Assembly (NCBI GenBank): GCA_017442265.1
Contig: JAFSAC010000054.1
Span: 1 to 54,020, forward strand
DNA: 54,020 nucleotides
Direction of reading: 5' to 3'
From: Clostridia bacterium
Lineage (GTDB): Bacteria; Bacillota; Clostridia; Oscillospirales; Acutalibacteraceae
In this document: positions 35,143 to 43,176 of the stretch, one piece after another
How the letters are laid out: the number at the start of each line of letters is the position of its first letter
Position numbering within the stretch: position 1 is the first letter of the stretch
Made by a program: the position numbers and the translations under genes
Notes under the pieces: model-generated
Database searches by the model: none
Told to the model about the DNA's origin: nothing
What the model saw: the letters and a program-made list of their open reading frames with translations, nothing else

Positions 35143-35171
35143 TTGCAACCGGCTCAAAAAGGGTGTATGAT
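35143..35171 (+). promoter_or_regulatory. Promoter of the DUF1846 gene, with palindrome over the -35
   Basis: TTGCAA (35143-35148), 17 bases, TATGAT (35166-35171). The -35 lies inside the 12-base perfect palindrome CGGTTGCAACCG (35140-35151), which could be an operator. Confidence 0.7.
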
Positions 35172-35213
35172 AAATAGGTATGAATGATGCCAAAAAGGGG
35201 ATTGGAAAGCACC

Positions 35214-36683
35214 ATGAAGAAGGGATTTGACAACGATCTCTATATCCGACAGCAGTCGGAGCATATCCGTCAGCGGATCGATCAGTTTGGCGGCAAGCTG
35301 TATCTGGAGTTCGGCGGCAAATTATTTGACGATTATCACGCATCCCGTGTGTTGCCCGGTTTCGAGCCGGACAGCAAAATGCGGATGCTTTGTGAACTGC
35401 GCGCCGATGCGGAGATCATTATTGCGATCAGCGCCGCAGACATTGAGAAAAGTCGGGTGCGCGGCGACCTCGGCATCTCGTATGCTGAAGAGGTGTTCCG
35501 TTTGATTGGCATCTTCCGGGAGCACGGCCTGTACGTCGGGAGTGTGGTCATTACCCGGTACGCCGCTCAGCCGGTGGTGGATGCGTTCCGCCGTCGTTTG
35601 CGGGAGGTGGGGGTGCCGAGCTTCTTGCACTACTCCATTCCCGGTTATCCGTCCGACATCGCCCACATCGTCAGCGACGAGGGGTACGGTCGGAATGAAT
35701 ACGTAGAAACCAAAAAACCGCTGGTGGTGGTGACCGCTCCCGGTCCGGGAAGCGGCAAAATGGCCACCTGTTTATCCCAGCTGTATCACGAATACCGCCG
35801 CGGGGTGAAGGCGGGCTATGCGAAGTTTGAGACCTTCCCGGTCTGGAATCTGCCGCTCAAACACCCGGTGAATATCGCTTATGAAGCGGCGACGGTGGAC
35901 CTGGACGACGTGAATATGATCGACCCGTTCCATTTGGAAAAATACGGGGTTACCACTGTAAACTACAACCGTGACGTGGAAATCTTCCCGGTGTTGCATG
36001 CGATGCTCGAAAAGATTCAGGGCAGCTCGCCTTACTTCTCCCCGACCGATATGGGGGTGAATATGGCCGGCTCCTGTATCGTGGACGAGGAGGCGGTGAA
36101 CGAAGCCGCCCGGCGGGAGATTCTGCGCCGGTATTATCAGACGGCGGTCAAGGAAAAGCGCACCGGCAGTGACGGCACCCTAACTTCAAAAATGGAGTTG
36201 CTTTTGAACCGTGCCGAGGTGTCCCCGGAGGTTCGCCCGGTGATTGCGGCGGCGGGCGCCCGCGCGGAGGAAACCGGCAAGCCGGCCGGCGCTATGGAAC
36301 TGCCGGACGGGACATTGGTGACCGGCAAGACCACCGATCTGCTCGGCGCCTCGGCGGCACTGCTGCTCAATGCGTTAAAACGGCTGGCCGGCATTGACCA
36401 GGAGCAGGATATTATCCGCCCGGAGGCGTTAAAACCGATCTGCGATCTGAAAACCCGGCACCTGCATCATAAAAACCCGCGGTTGCATTCGGATGAGGTA
36501 CTGATCGCTCTGTCTATCAGCTCGGCACGGAGCGCTGAGGCGGCCAAGGCGCTGGAACAGCTCGAAAAGCTTCGCGGCTGTGACGCCCATTTCACCGTCA
36601 TTCTGTCCCGCGCGGACGAAAAGACCTACCAGGCGCTGGGATTATATGCGACCTGCGAACCGCAGGTGGAAATTAAGCACTAA
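35214..36683 (+). CDS. DUF1846 family protein
   Basis: This conserved bacterial protein of about 490 aa has no firmly assigned function; the 489 aa here is standard length. It begins MKKGFDNDLYIRQQSEHIRQRIDQFGGKLYLEFGGKLFDDYHASRVLPGF, the family's most conserved segment. The P-loop-like APGPGSGKMATCLSQLYHEY lies at about 173-192, and FHLEKYGVTTVNYNRDVEIFPVL follows. These suggest nucleotide binding by a cytoplasmic enzyme. I chose ATG 35214, which matches the family start; in-frame ATGs at 35184 and 35187 are at or before the expected transcription start. Confidence 0.9.
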   Translation: MKKGFDNDLYIRQQSEHIRQRIDQFGGKLYLEFGGKLFDDYHASRVLPGFEPDSKMRMLCELRADAEIIIAISAADIEKSRVRGDLGISYAEEVFRLIGIFREHGLYVGSVVITRYAAQPVVDAFRRRLREVGVPSFLHYSIPGYPSDIAHIVSDEGYGRNEYVETKKPLVVVTAPGPGSGKMATCLSQLYHEYRRGVKAGYAKFETFPVWNLPLKHPVNIAYEAATVDLDDVNMIDPFHLEKYGVTTVNYNRDVEIFPVLHAMLEKIQGSSPYFSPTDMGVNMAGSCIVDEEAVNEAARREILRRYYQTAVKEKRTGSDGTLTSKMELLLNRAEVSPEVRPVIAAAGARAEETGKPAGAMELPDGTLVTGKTTDLLGASAALLLNALKRLAGIDQEQDIIRPEALKPICDLKTRHLHHKNPRLHSDEVLIALSISSARSAEAAKALEQLEKLRGCDAHFTVILSRADEKTYQALGLYATCEPQVEIKH

Positions 36684-36685
36684 AT

Positions 36686-36722
36686 AAAAAGCACCCCGTC
36701 GAAACGACGGGGTGCTTTTTTT
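36686..36722. terminator. Bidirectional terminator between DUF1846 gene and metG
   Basis: A perfect 16-bp stem (36686-36701 with 36705-36720) with loop AAA, flanked by A-runs and T-runs so it can end transcription from both sides. Confidence 0.95.
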
Positions 36723-36729
36723 GGTTTAA

Positions 36730-38676
36730 TTATCGGATTTTGGCGCCGATCGGCAGATCGTCCGCAAACAGCACTTTTGCTGTCGGTTTGCCGTCCTCCT
36801 CCGCATCAGCGGCTAAAATCATTCCGTGACTTTCCACACCGCACAGGGTGACCGGTTTTAAGTTTGCCACCACGATGATGCGGCGACCGGTCAGTTGATC
36901 GGGGGTATACCACGGCGCAATGCCGGAACAGACGGTGCGGGGCTCTTTCGATCCGTCGTTGAGGGTGAGCTTTAACAGCTTTTTCGCCTTTTTCACCGGC
37001 TCGCAGGCGGTGATCTCCGCCACCCGCAGGTCGACTTTCGCAAACTCGTCAATGGTGATCTGCGGCAGGAAGGCGATCCCCTCGGGGGCTTCCTCCTCTT
37101 TGGCGGCCTCCAGCTCAGCGGCGATTTCTTTCAGTTTCTTTTCCGCATCGATGCGGGCAAAGAGCGGCTCCGGCGTGCCGACCGTAAAGCTTGCTACCCG
37201 ACCGTGCTCGGCGGTATCCATACCGGTAAATTCATCCGCTATCTGCAACTGCTTTACAATCGCTTCGCCGGTCTCCGGCATAAAGGGGGTAAAGAGGATG
37301 CCGATCAGCCGTAGGCATTCCAGCAGGTTGTACAGTACGGCCTGAAGGCGGGGTTTATCCTCCTCGTTTTTGGCAAGCGCCCACGGAGCGGTTTCGTCGA
37401 TATACTTGTTACACCGCCGTGCCAGCTCCATGACCGTGTCGGCGGCTTCCGCATTGCGGTATCCGTCCATAAGCTCGGTGTAGCGGGCGCAGGTCTTTTT
37501 GGCGAGGTCTAACAGTTCGCCGTCCACCGCTTCCGGTGCCGCCGTCGGGCGGCTGACCTTCCCGTCAAAGTATTTCCCGGCCATGGCAATGGTGCGGTTG
37601 ACGAGATTGCCCAGCGTGTTCGCCAGATCGATGTTGTATTTATTAATGAGGTTTTCGTAGGTAATGGTGCCGTCCTGTCCGAACGGAATCTCGGACAACA
37701 GGTAGTACCGCACCGCATCCACCCCGAAATGGCGGGTGAGATCGTCAGCGTACAGTACGTTGCCCTTGGATTTGCTCATCTTATCCTCGCCGGATAACAG
37801 CCACGGATGCCCCAACACCTGTTTGGGAAGCGGCTCGCCCAGCGCCATTAAGATGATCGGCCAATAAATGGTGTGGAAACGGACGATGTCCTTGCCGATG
37901 ACGTGCAGATCCGCCGGCCAGTATTTTTTATACTGTTCGGAAGAGCCGTCCGGGTCGTAGCCACAGCCGGTGATATAGTTGGACAGCGCATCGATCCATA
38001 CGTAGATGACGTGCTTGTCGTCAAAGGTCACCGGCACCCCCCAGGTAAAGGAGGAGCGGGACACGCACAGATCGGACAGTCCCGGCTTTAAGAAGTTGTT
38101 GATCATCTCGTTGCGGCGGGAAACCGGCTGGATGAAATCGGGGTTTTCCTCATAATGCTTTAGAAGGCGATCCTGGTATTTGCTGAGTTTTAAGAAATAC
38201 GCTTCCTCCTTGGCATCGGTCACCTCCCGACCGCAGTCGGGGCATTTGCCGTCTTTGAGCTGGGACGGGGTGAAGAAGGACTCGCAGGGGACGCAGTATT
38301 TTCCCTCATAAGAGCTTTTATAAATATCCCCCTGGTCGTACAGTTTTTTGAAAATTTTCTGAACCACCTTTTCGTGGTAGTCGTCGGTGGTACGGATAAA
38401 TTTGTCGTAGGTGGTGTTCATACAATCCCACACCCGACGGATCTCGCCCGAGATCTCGTCTACGTACGCCTTCGGGGTGATGCCGGCATCCTTTGCGTAT
38501 TCCTCGATCTTCTGTCCGTGCTCGTCCGAACCGGTCTGGAACAGCACGTCAAAGCCCATCATCCGCTTATACCGGGCAATCATATCGGCGAGCACGATAT
38601 CGTAGGTGTTGCCGATATGCGGCTTGCGGGAGGTGTACGCAATCGCGGTGGTGAGATAAAACTTCGGTTTATCCAT
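36730..38676 (-). CDS. metG: Methionyl-tRNA synthetase
   Basis: Charges tRNA-Met. The 648 aa protein has the class-I signature HIGN at residues 20-23 and KMSKS at about 300-304. A zinc knuckle (CVPC, CPDC at about 129-149) lies in the connective domain, followed by an anticodon-binding helical domain. A C-terminal tRNA-binding OB domain (about 550-648: EFAKVDLRVAEITACEPVKKAKKLLKLTLNDG) is fused on, as in B. subtilis. The ATG at 38676 lies ten bases after GAAAGG; two in-frame ATGs upstream are too close to the ribosome site or unrelated. No T-box leader is visible in the short upstream region. Confidence 0.97.
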   Translation of the reverse strand: MDKPKFYLTTAIAYTSRKPHIGNTYDIVLADMIARYKRMMGFDVLFQTGSDEHGQKIEEYAKDAGITPKAYVDEISGEIRRVWDCMNTTYDKFIRTTDDYHEKVVQKIFKKLYDQGDIYKSSYEGKYCVPCESFFTPSQLKDGKCPDCGREVTDAKEEAYFLKLSKYQDRLLKHYEENPDFIQPVSRRNEMINNFLKPGLSDLCVSRSSFTWGVPVTFDDKHVIYVWIDALSNYITGCGYDPDGSSEQYKKYWPADLHVIGKDIVRFHTIYWPIILMALGEPLPKQVLGHPWLLSGEDKMSKSKGNVLYADDLTRHFGVDAVRYYLLSEIPFGQDGTITYENLINKYNIDLANTLGNLVNRTIAMAGKYFDGKVSRPTAAPEAVDGELLDLAKKTCARYTELMDGYRNAEAADTVMELARRCNKYIDETAPWALAKNEEDKPRLQAVLYNLLECLRLIGILFTPFMPETGEAIVKQLQIADEFTGMDTAEHGRVASFTVGTPEPLFARIDAEKKLKEIAAELEAAKEEEAPEGIAFLPQITIDEFAKVDLRVAEITACEPVKKAKKLLKLTLNDGSKEPRTVCSGIAPWYTPDQLTGRRIIVVANLKPVTLCGVESHGMILAADAEEDGKPTAKVLFADDLPIGAKIR

Positions 38677-38719
38677 AACTAACATCCTTTCACGGGGCAA
38701 ATGAGCCCTCACAACACTT

Positions 38720-38747
38720 ATTCTATCATATTTTACCAAAAATACAA
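38720..38747 (-). promoter_or_regulatory. Promoter of metG
   Basis: On the minus strand, TTGTAT (38747-38742), 16 bases, TAGAAT (38725-38720). The resulting leader is about 37 nt, too short for a T-box. Confidence 0.6.
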
Positions 38748-38802
38748 GTGCCGGAGCGGGTCCTTTCCAAAAAATCTTGCTATATTATAAGGTATATAGG
38801 GG

Positions 38803-38831
38803 TTGTTTGTAGAATGAAAATATGCTACAAT
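38803..38831 (+). promoter_or_regulatory. Promoter of the DEAD-box helicase gene
   Basis: TTGTTT (38803-38808), 17 bases, TACAAT (38826-38831). Transcription would start near 38838, which rules out the ATG at 38830 as the start codon. Confidence 0.7.
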
Positions 38832-38865
38832 GCAAAGGAAGATTGCTAGAAATGGAGATATAACC

Positions 38866-40038
38866 TTGAGTGAAGTGAAATTGCCCGGTTTTAAAGCGCT
38901 GAATTTACAGCCGGAAACCGAAAAAGCGTTAGAAAAAATGGGCTTTTTAGCGCCCACCCCCATACAGGAGCAAACCATTCCGCTGGTTATGGAGGGGCGG
39001 GACGTCATCGCGAAAGCGCCGACCGGCACCGGTAAGACCTGTGCTTTTGGCATCCCGCTGATCGAGAGTCTTGATACCTCTCTTACCAACCTCCAGGCGC
39101 TGGTTATCTGCCCGACCCGGGAGCTGTGCTTACAGATCACCGATGATCTGCGGCATTTAGCGGCGTTTCGCCCGGACGTGCGGATCGCGGCGGTATATGG
39201 CGGTCAGCCGATGCCCAAACAAATTGCCGCTTTGAAAAAGGGTCCTCACATCGTGGTGGCGACCCCCGGCCGTCTGCTTGACCACATGGAGCGGGGCAAC
39301 ATCTGGCTGGGTGACATTTACACCGCGGTGCTGGATGAAGCGGACGAGATGCTGAAAATGGGCTTTATCAAGGACGTGCGCCGTATTCTGAACGCCACCC
39401 CCGCCGATACTCAGGTGGTGATGTTCAGCGCCACCATTTCCCGGGAGGTTATGGACGTCGCGTGGGAGTATCAGCACGATGCGGCGGAGATCACGGTGGA
39501 ATCGGATGGGGATAACCGCCCGAAGATCGACCAATATTCCCTCCCGGCGCTCGGACAGGACCGGCTGGAGGTTTTGCTGAAGATTGTGGAGGAGATGGAT
39601 TACCACCGGGTGATCATCTTCGCCAACCGAAAAACCACCGTTCAGTCGCTTGGCCGCCGCTTGCAAAAGCAGGGGTATTCGGCCGATTGCCTGCACGGGG
39701 ACATCAGCCAGGGACAGCGCAACCAGGTGATGCGCGGCTTTCGGGAAGGAAAATTTGAGATGCTGGTCGCCACCGACGTGGCGGCGCGCGGCATCGACGT
39801 GGATGACGTGGAAGCGGTATTTAACTACGACGTGCCGGACGAAAATGAGTATTATCTGCACCGGATCGGGCGCACCGGCCGGGCAAAACGGCGGGGTGCC
39901 GCTTACACCTTCGCCGGAGAAGCGGATGCTTTCCGGATGCGGGATATCATAAAATATACCCATTCGGACATCCTGCCGCTCACCCTTGAAAACGGACAGA
40001 TCACCCGCCCGGACGGAACACCGCTCAAAAATTGGTAA
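38866..40038 (+). CDS. DEAD-box ATP-dependent RNA helicase
   Basis: Unwinds RNA duplexes in ribosome assembly or mRNA decay. The 390 aa protein has the Q motif region (FKALNLQPETEKALEKMGFLAPTPIQEQ), Walker A APTGTGKT (about 51-58), PTREL, TPGR, DEAD (about 158-161), SAT (about 188-190) and HRIGRTGR (about 332-339). It ends shortly after the helicase core with no basic C-terminal extension, so it is a minimal member. I chose TTG at 38866, seven bases after GGAGA and downstream of the predicted transcription start. A standalone gene divergent from metG. Confidence 0.93.
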   Translation: MSEVKLPGFKALNLQPETEKALEKMGFLAPTPIQEQTIPLVMEGRDVIAKAPTGTGKTCAFGIPLIESLDTSLTNLQALVICPTRELCLQITDDLRHLAAFRPDVRIAAVYGGQPMPKQIAALKKGPHIVVATPGRLLDHMERGNIWLGDIYTAVLDEADEMLKMGFIKDVRRILNATPADTQVVMFSATISREVMDVAWEYQHDAAEITVESDGDNRPKIDQYSLPALGQDRLEVLLKIVEEMDYHRVIIFANRKTTVQSLGRRLQKQGYSADCLHGDISQGQRNQVMRGFREGKFEMLVATDVAARGIDVDDVEAVFNYDVPDENEYYLHRIGRTGRAKRRGAAYTFAGEADAFRMRDIIKYTHSDILPLTLENGQITRPDGTPLKNW

Positions 40039-40098
40039 TTTTCCGGGAAACCGAATATTTATAAACCGGTTTGAAAAATCATACATTTTGCCCTTTGG

Positions 40099-40130
40099 AA
40101 AATCCGCTGAGAACCGGCGGATTTTCTTTA
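40099..40130 (+). terminator. Intrinsic terminator after helicase gene
   Basis: AAAATCCGC (40099-40107) pairs with GCGGATTTT (40117-40125), followed by T-rich sequence. Confidence 0.88.
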
Positions 40131-40197
40131 TTTTTATCGTTTGTCGATATGAACTGAGCCGCCCGGGAGGGGTGGTTTTGGTTGATTGCACAAAATT

Positions 40198-40226
40198 ATC
40201 CGTTCGGGCGCCGAACGGATTTTTTG
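40198..40226 (+). terminator. Second intrinsic terminator in the helicase-3D gap
   Basis: ATCCGTTCGG (40198-40207) pairs with CCGAACGGAT (40211-40220) across GCG, followed by TTTTTT. Only about 70 bases separate it from the previous terminator, with no gene between. Confidence 0.88.
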
Positions 40227-40448
40227 TTTCCATTTTTGGCAGATTTTACCGGTTTTTAAGCGGGCGGTACAGTAGAGGGGGCGGAAAACCGCTTGATTTC
40301 AAGGTTTTTTCGGGGTTTTCATTTGTTTTGAGCGGTTTCGAATTCAATTTAGCCCGCTAAAGTTTCCAAAAAACGGCTTTGGGCGGTTTGGTGGGGGTGA
40401 CCCCCGAAAATTTGTACAAAGTAGCCAATTTTTAACCCGAAAACCTGT

Positions 40449-40477
40449 TTGACAAGGGCGAATTGTGTGGATATAAT
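40449..40477 (+). promoter_or_regulatory. Perfect-consensus promoter of the G5/3D gene
   Basis: TTGACA (40449-40454), exactly 17 bases, TATAAT (40472-40477). Both boxes are full consensus, implying strong housekeeping transcription. Confidence 0.93.
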
Positions 40478-40643
40478 ACAACAGGCGGTCCGAAAGAAGA
40501 AAAAATTTCTTTTGGATCACCGACCCAAAAAGTTGTCAGAACACCCATTTTGTATATTTTTTGCAAGTTTCTCCCACAATAGCCGTATGCGTGGAAAAAC
40601 CTTCAGCTCACCCGGAGCTGTCCGTTAGCAGAAAGGATTTTTT

Positions 40644-41711
40644 ATGAAATTATTTTTTGCCAAGGCGCGAGGGTTCGGCGAACAGGCGGTTCGATTGTGC
40701 GGGCACCGGTTTTTGGTGCTGGCGCTGGTGCTGGCCATTTCGGTCGGCAGTGTTTTATGTGTTCCGGTCATTGCCGCCGATTCCACCGAATCGGCCGATG
40801 CGATGACCACCGAAGCGGAGCCGCAGAAGGCGGTCGCCGACATGGATGCCGGACGATTGGTAGTAAGCAACCTGAAAGCCATGGAGGGCGCCACCCTGGC
40901 GCTGTCCGAACAATATCCCGGTGAAATTCAGCCGCTTTTCCGGGTAACGGTGAAAGCGGACGATGCGGAAACGGTGCTGTGTGTCCCGCAGGGGACAACG
41001 GCGGCTAAAGCGGTCGCCCTGGCCGGCATCACCCGGGGCGAGGAGGATTACCTCAGCGTTCCCGACTCCCGTTTTGTGAGTGATCGGCTCGAGGTCGCGA
41101 TCACCCGGGTCGGGTACCGTGAATACACCAAAACTTTTTCTATTTCCTATAAAACCGAAACGAAATATACCGCTGATCTGCGGCAGGGCGCCAGTAAGGT
41201 TCAGCGGTCAGGTTCGGCCGGTGTCCGCACCGTGACCTACCGGGAGCGGGTGGAAAACGGCAAGGTGGTTTCCACCGAAACGGTGAAGGACGAGGTCACG
41301 AAACAACCGGTCAACAAGATCATCCTCAAAGGGACGAAGGTCGGCCGTGTGGTTTCCGAGGCGCCGATGAGCATTGAACTTAATTCGATCGGTCACCCGG
41401 TGAAATACCTCAAAAAGCTGACCGGCAAAGCCACCGCTTATACCAGCGACCGTGGCGACTCCGGCAGTACGACCGCACTTGGCGGGAAAACCCAGGTGGG
41501 TGTAGTTGCGGTTGACCCGCGGGTCATCCCCTACGGCACCAAGCTGTGGATCGTTTCCCCCGACGGTAAGCAGGTGTACGGCTATGCCGTGGCGGGCGAT
41601 ACCGGCGGTGCGGTGCGAAGCGGAAAAATTCTCGTCGATCTGTATTTTGACACCTACGGTGAATGCTCCAAGTTCGGGCGCCGCACCATGGACGTGTATA
41701 TTATCGGATAA
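40644..41711 (+). CDS. G5 and 3D domain cell-wall protein (YabE-like)
   Basis: A surface protein probably involved in peptidoglycan remodelling. The 355 aa protein has a signal or anchor helix (about 23-45). A DUF348-like segment (GTTAAKAVALAGITRGEEDYLSVPDSRF) follows, then a G5 domain (about 165-232) with TYRERVENGKVVSTETVKDEVTKQPVNKIILKGT. The C-terminal 3D domain (261-355) has its three conserved aspartates in DPRVIPYG, AGDTGG and LVDLYFD. 3D domains resemble the MltA lytic transglycosylase catalytic fold. AGAAAGGA precedes the ATG. Gene with a consensus promoter and own terminator. Confidence 0.93.
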   Translation: MKLFFAKARGFGEQAVRLCGHRFLVLALVLAISVGSVLCVPVIAADSTESADAMTTEAEPQKAVADMDAGRLVVSNLKAMEGATLALSEQYPGEIQPLFRVTVKADDAETVLCVPQGTTAAKAVALAGITRGEEDYLSVPDSRFVSDRLEVAITRVGYREYTKTFSISYKTETKYTADLRQGASKVQRSGSAGVRTVTYRERVENGKVVSTETVKDEVTKQPVNKIILKGTKVGRVVSEAPMSIELNSIGHPVKYLKKLTGKATAYTSDRGDSGSTTALGGKTQVGVVAVDPRVIPYGTKLWIVSPDGKQVYGYAVAGDTGGAVRSGKILVDLYFDTYGECSKFGRRTMDVYIIG

Positions 41712-41714
41712 TAA

Positions 41715-41750
41715 AAAGCAGGACTTCGTTTGAAGTCCTGCTTTCTTTTT
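41715..41750 (+). terminator. Intrinsic terminator after G5/3D gene
   Basis: A perfect 13-bp stem (41715-41727 with 41732-41744), loop GTTT, then T-rich. Confidence 0.95.
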
Positions 41751-41786
41751 ATCCCGCTTGTACTTTCTGGAAATGGGGCGTATCCC

Positions 41787-41815
41787 TTGACCTTTTGCCG
41801 AAAATCATATATACT
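41787..41815 (+). promoter_or_regulatory. Promoter of rpe
   Basis: TTGACC (41787-41792), 17 bases, TATACT (41810-41815); about 70 bases before the start codon. Confidence 0.83.
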
Positions 41816-41883
41816 GAATAAAGGTATAATCAGCGAAATTTCGGCATTCCTGTTGATTGACAGGAGAAAAGGAGGGGCAAGCA

Positions 41884-42528
41884 GTGAAGGTTTCCCCGTC
41901 GATGCTGGCGAGTGACTTTTCCCGCCTGGCGGAAGAGGTGCGTTTGGTCGAGAGAGCCGGCGCGGATATGGTACACCTGGACGTAATGGACGGGGTGTTC
42001 GTTCCGAATCTGAGCTTTGGTCCGCCGGTGATCGCGGCGATGCGCCCGCACACCAACCTCTTTTTTGACGTACATCTGATGATGCAGTACCCCGACCGGC
42101 TGGTGGATGCGTTCGTGAAAGCCGGGGCTGACAGCATCAATTTTCATATCGAATCGGCGGCGCCGGTGCAAGAAACGTTGCGGCGCATCCGGGAGGCGGG
42201 GGTAAAAACCGCCCTCACCTTAAAACCGAATACCCCGGCTGAATCGGTGTTCCCTTATCTGGACCAACTGGATATGGTGCTGGTAATGACGGTGGAACCG
42301 GGCTTTGGCGGACAGAAATTTATGGCGGATATGATGCCGAAGGTGACAGCACTCCGAAAGGAAGCCGACCGCCGGGGACTCTCCCTCTCCATTCAGGTGG
42401 ACGGCGGTGTGAACGAAGAAACCGCAAAGGTGGCGGCCGCGGCCGGTGCGGATATCGCGGTGATCGGAAACGCTTTTTTCAAAGCGGCCGATCCGGCGGC
42501 GCTGACCGCAGAGGTACAGAAGCTGTAA
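41884..42528 (+). CDS. rpe: Ribulose-phosphate 3-epimerase
   Basis: Interconverts ribulose 5-phosphate and xylulose 5-phosphate in the pentose phosphate pathway. The 214 aa TIM barrel shows PSMLASDFSRLAEEVRLVERAGADMVHLDVMDGVFVPNLSFGP, FDVHLMMQYPDRLVD, VMTVEPGFGGQKFM and VDGGVNEETA, with the metal-binding His and Asp residues in place. I chose GTG at 41884, eight bases after GGAGGGG. Its last 50 bases overlap the end of a convergent gene on the other strand. Confidence 0.95.
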   Translation: MKVSPSMLASDFSRLAEEVRLVERAGADMVHLDVMDGVFVPNLSFGPPVIAAMRPHTNLFFDVHLMMQYPDRLVDAFVKAGADSINFHIESAAPVQETLRRIREAGVKTALTLKPNTPAESVFPYLDQLDMVLVMTVEPGFGGQKFMADMMPKVTALRKEADRRGLSLSIQVDGGVNEETAKVAAAAGADIAVIGNAFFKAADPAALTAEVQKL

Positions 42529-43060
42529 GACGGGACAGCGCATCCCCGATATACACCGCCTCTCCGTATTCGGCGGTGCGGGTGGCTTCGATCAATCCGG
42601 TGCCGACCGGCTCGGTGAACTCCCCCAGAATGGCGGCGGCGTTATCCGGCAGGGCGGTACAGTATAAAATCAACCGGTAGCCCCCTTCCCATAAAAAAAG
42701 GGAGCTGGATAAAATCTCGTCGGCGGGCAGATCGGTTTGGGAGACCCCGGCGGCGAAGGATAACAAAGCGTTGCCGTCTTGAAATGAAAATATGTAAATG
42801 TCCTCTCCCCGTTCCGGCGGCGCCGCACGCGGGGTGACGAGTAGCAGGCAACCGCCGTCTACCGGGGCTGCCTCGATCGACAGAATGGTGTCAAACGGGA
42901 GATCCACCTTACTGCAAACGGCGGTGAGGATCTGGCCGATGACCCGGCGGGTATGAGGATCTTTTTCCCGCAAAGACGAAAAGCTGGCGCCCAAACGCCC
43001 CAGTTCCCGATCGCTGATCAGGATACGCAGAACGCCGTTTTGGATGCGTTTCACCTGCAT
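42479..43060 (-). CDS. Divergent MecA-type adaptor protein
   Basis: The 193 aa protein looks like a short, divergent member of the MecA family, which delivers substrates to the ClpCP protease. The N-terminal part MQVKRIQNGVLRILISDRELGRLG and LSIEAAPVDGGCLLLVTP parallels the MecA substrate-binding domain. The C-terminal part (FLWEGGYRLILYCTAL, EYGEAVYIGDALSRL) parallels its ClpC-binding domain with the EYG...A..L pattern. The ATG follows AAGGAGG by eight bases. The 3' end overlaps rpe by 50 bases. The similarity is judged by eye, so another assignment is possible. Confidence 0.68.
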   Translation of the reverse strand: MQVKRIQNGVLRILISDRELGRLGASFSSLREKDPHTRRVIGQILTAVCSKVDLPFDTILSIEAAPVDGGCLLLVTPRAAPPERGEDIYIFSFQDGNALLSFAAGVSQTDLPADEILSSSLFLWEGGYRLILYCTALPDNAAAILGEFTEPVGTGLIEATRTAEYGEAVYIGDALSRLTASVPLRSAPPDRPL

Positions 43061-43093
43061 AAGGATGCCTCCTTAAAAAATAAGTGTAATTCT

Positions 43094-43122
43094 ATGATAA
43101 ACCGCCGCTTTTTTAAAAACAA
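43094..43122 (-). promoter_or_regulatory. Promoter of the MecA-like gene
   Basis: On the minus strand, TTGTTT (43122-43117), 17 bases, TATCAT (43099-43094), 34 bases before the start codon. Confidence 0.68.
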
Positions 43123-43176
43123 GCGGTATCTTTTTCCTAAGTACGGCGGAAGCGTGAGCGTCCGCGAAGAAAGGTG

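Larger units (their letters stand above)
40039..40643 (+). other. 605-base gene-free region before the G5/3D gene
   Basis: It contains the two tandem terminators, an unassigned GC-mixed stretch (40230-40440) with a GGGGGTGACCCCC hairpin near 40395, the consensus promoter at 40449-40477, and a leader of about 160 nt. The leader has a CAGCTC/GAGCTG hairpin (40604-40620) and an imperfect hairpin near 40488-40516. Open frames through it span the terminators and lack coding features. No known riboswitch consensus was recognised. Confidence 0.55.

Noticed and set aside
38677..38760. A T-box riboswitch before metG
   Set aside because: The leader from the predicted promoter is under 40 nt and contains no T-box sequence or specifier stem.
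39986..40360. A 124-codon frame downstream of the helicase
   Set aside because: It reads through two intrinsic terminators, has no ribosome site at its start and shows no protein-like conservation that I can recognise.
40484..40643. c-di-AMP (ydaO) riboswitch before the G5/3D gene
   Set aside because: Considered because such genes are often controlled this way, but the conserved riboswitch core was not found.
43093..43098. TATGAT as -10 of the Rnf-like operon
   Set aside because: No -35 lies at the right distance, and the same bases fit the minus-strand promoter of the MecA-like gene better. The true rnf promoter was not identified.
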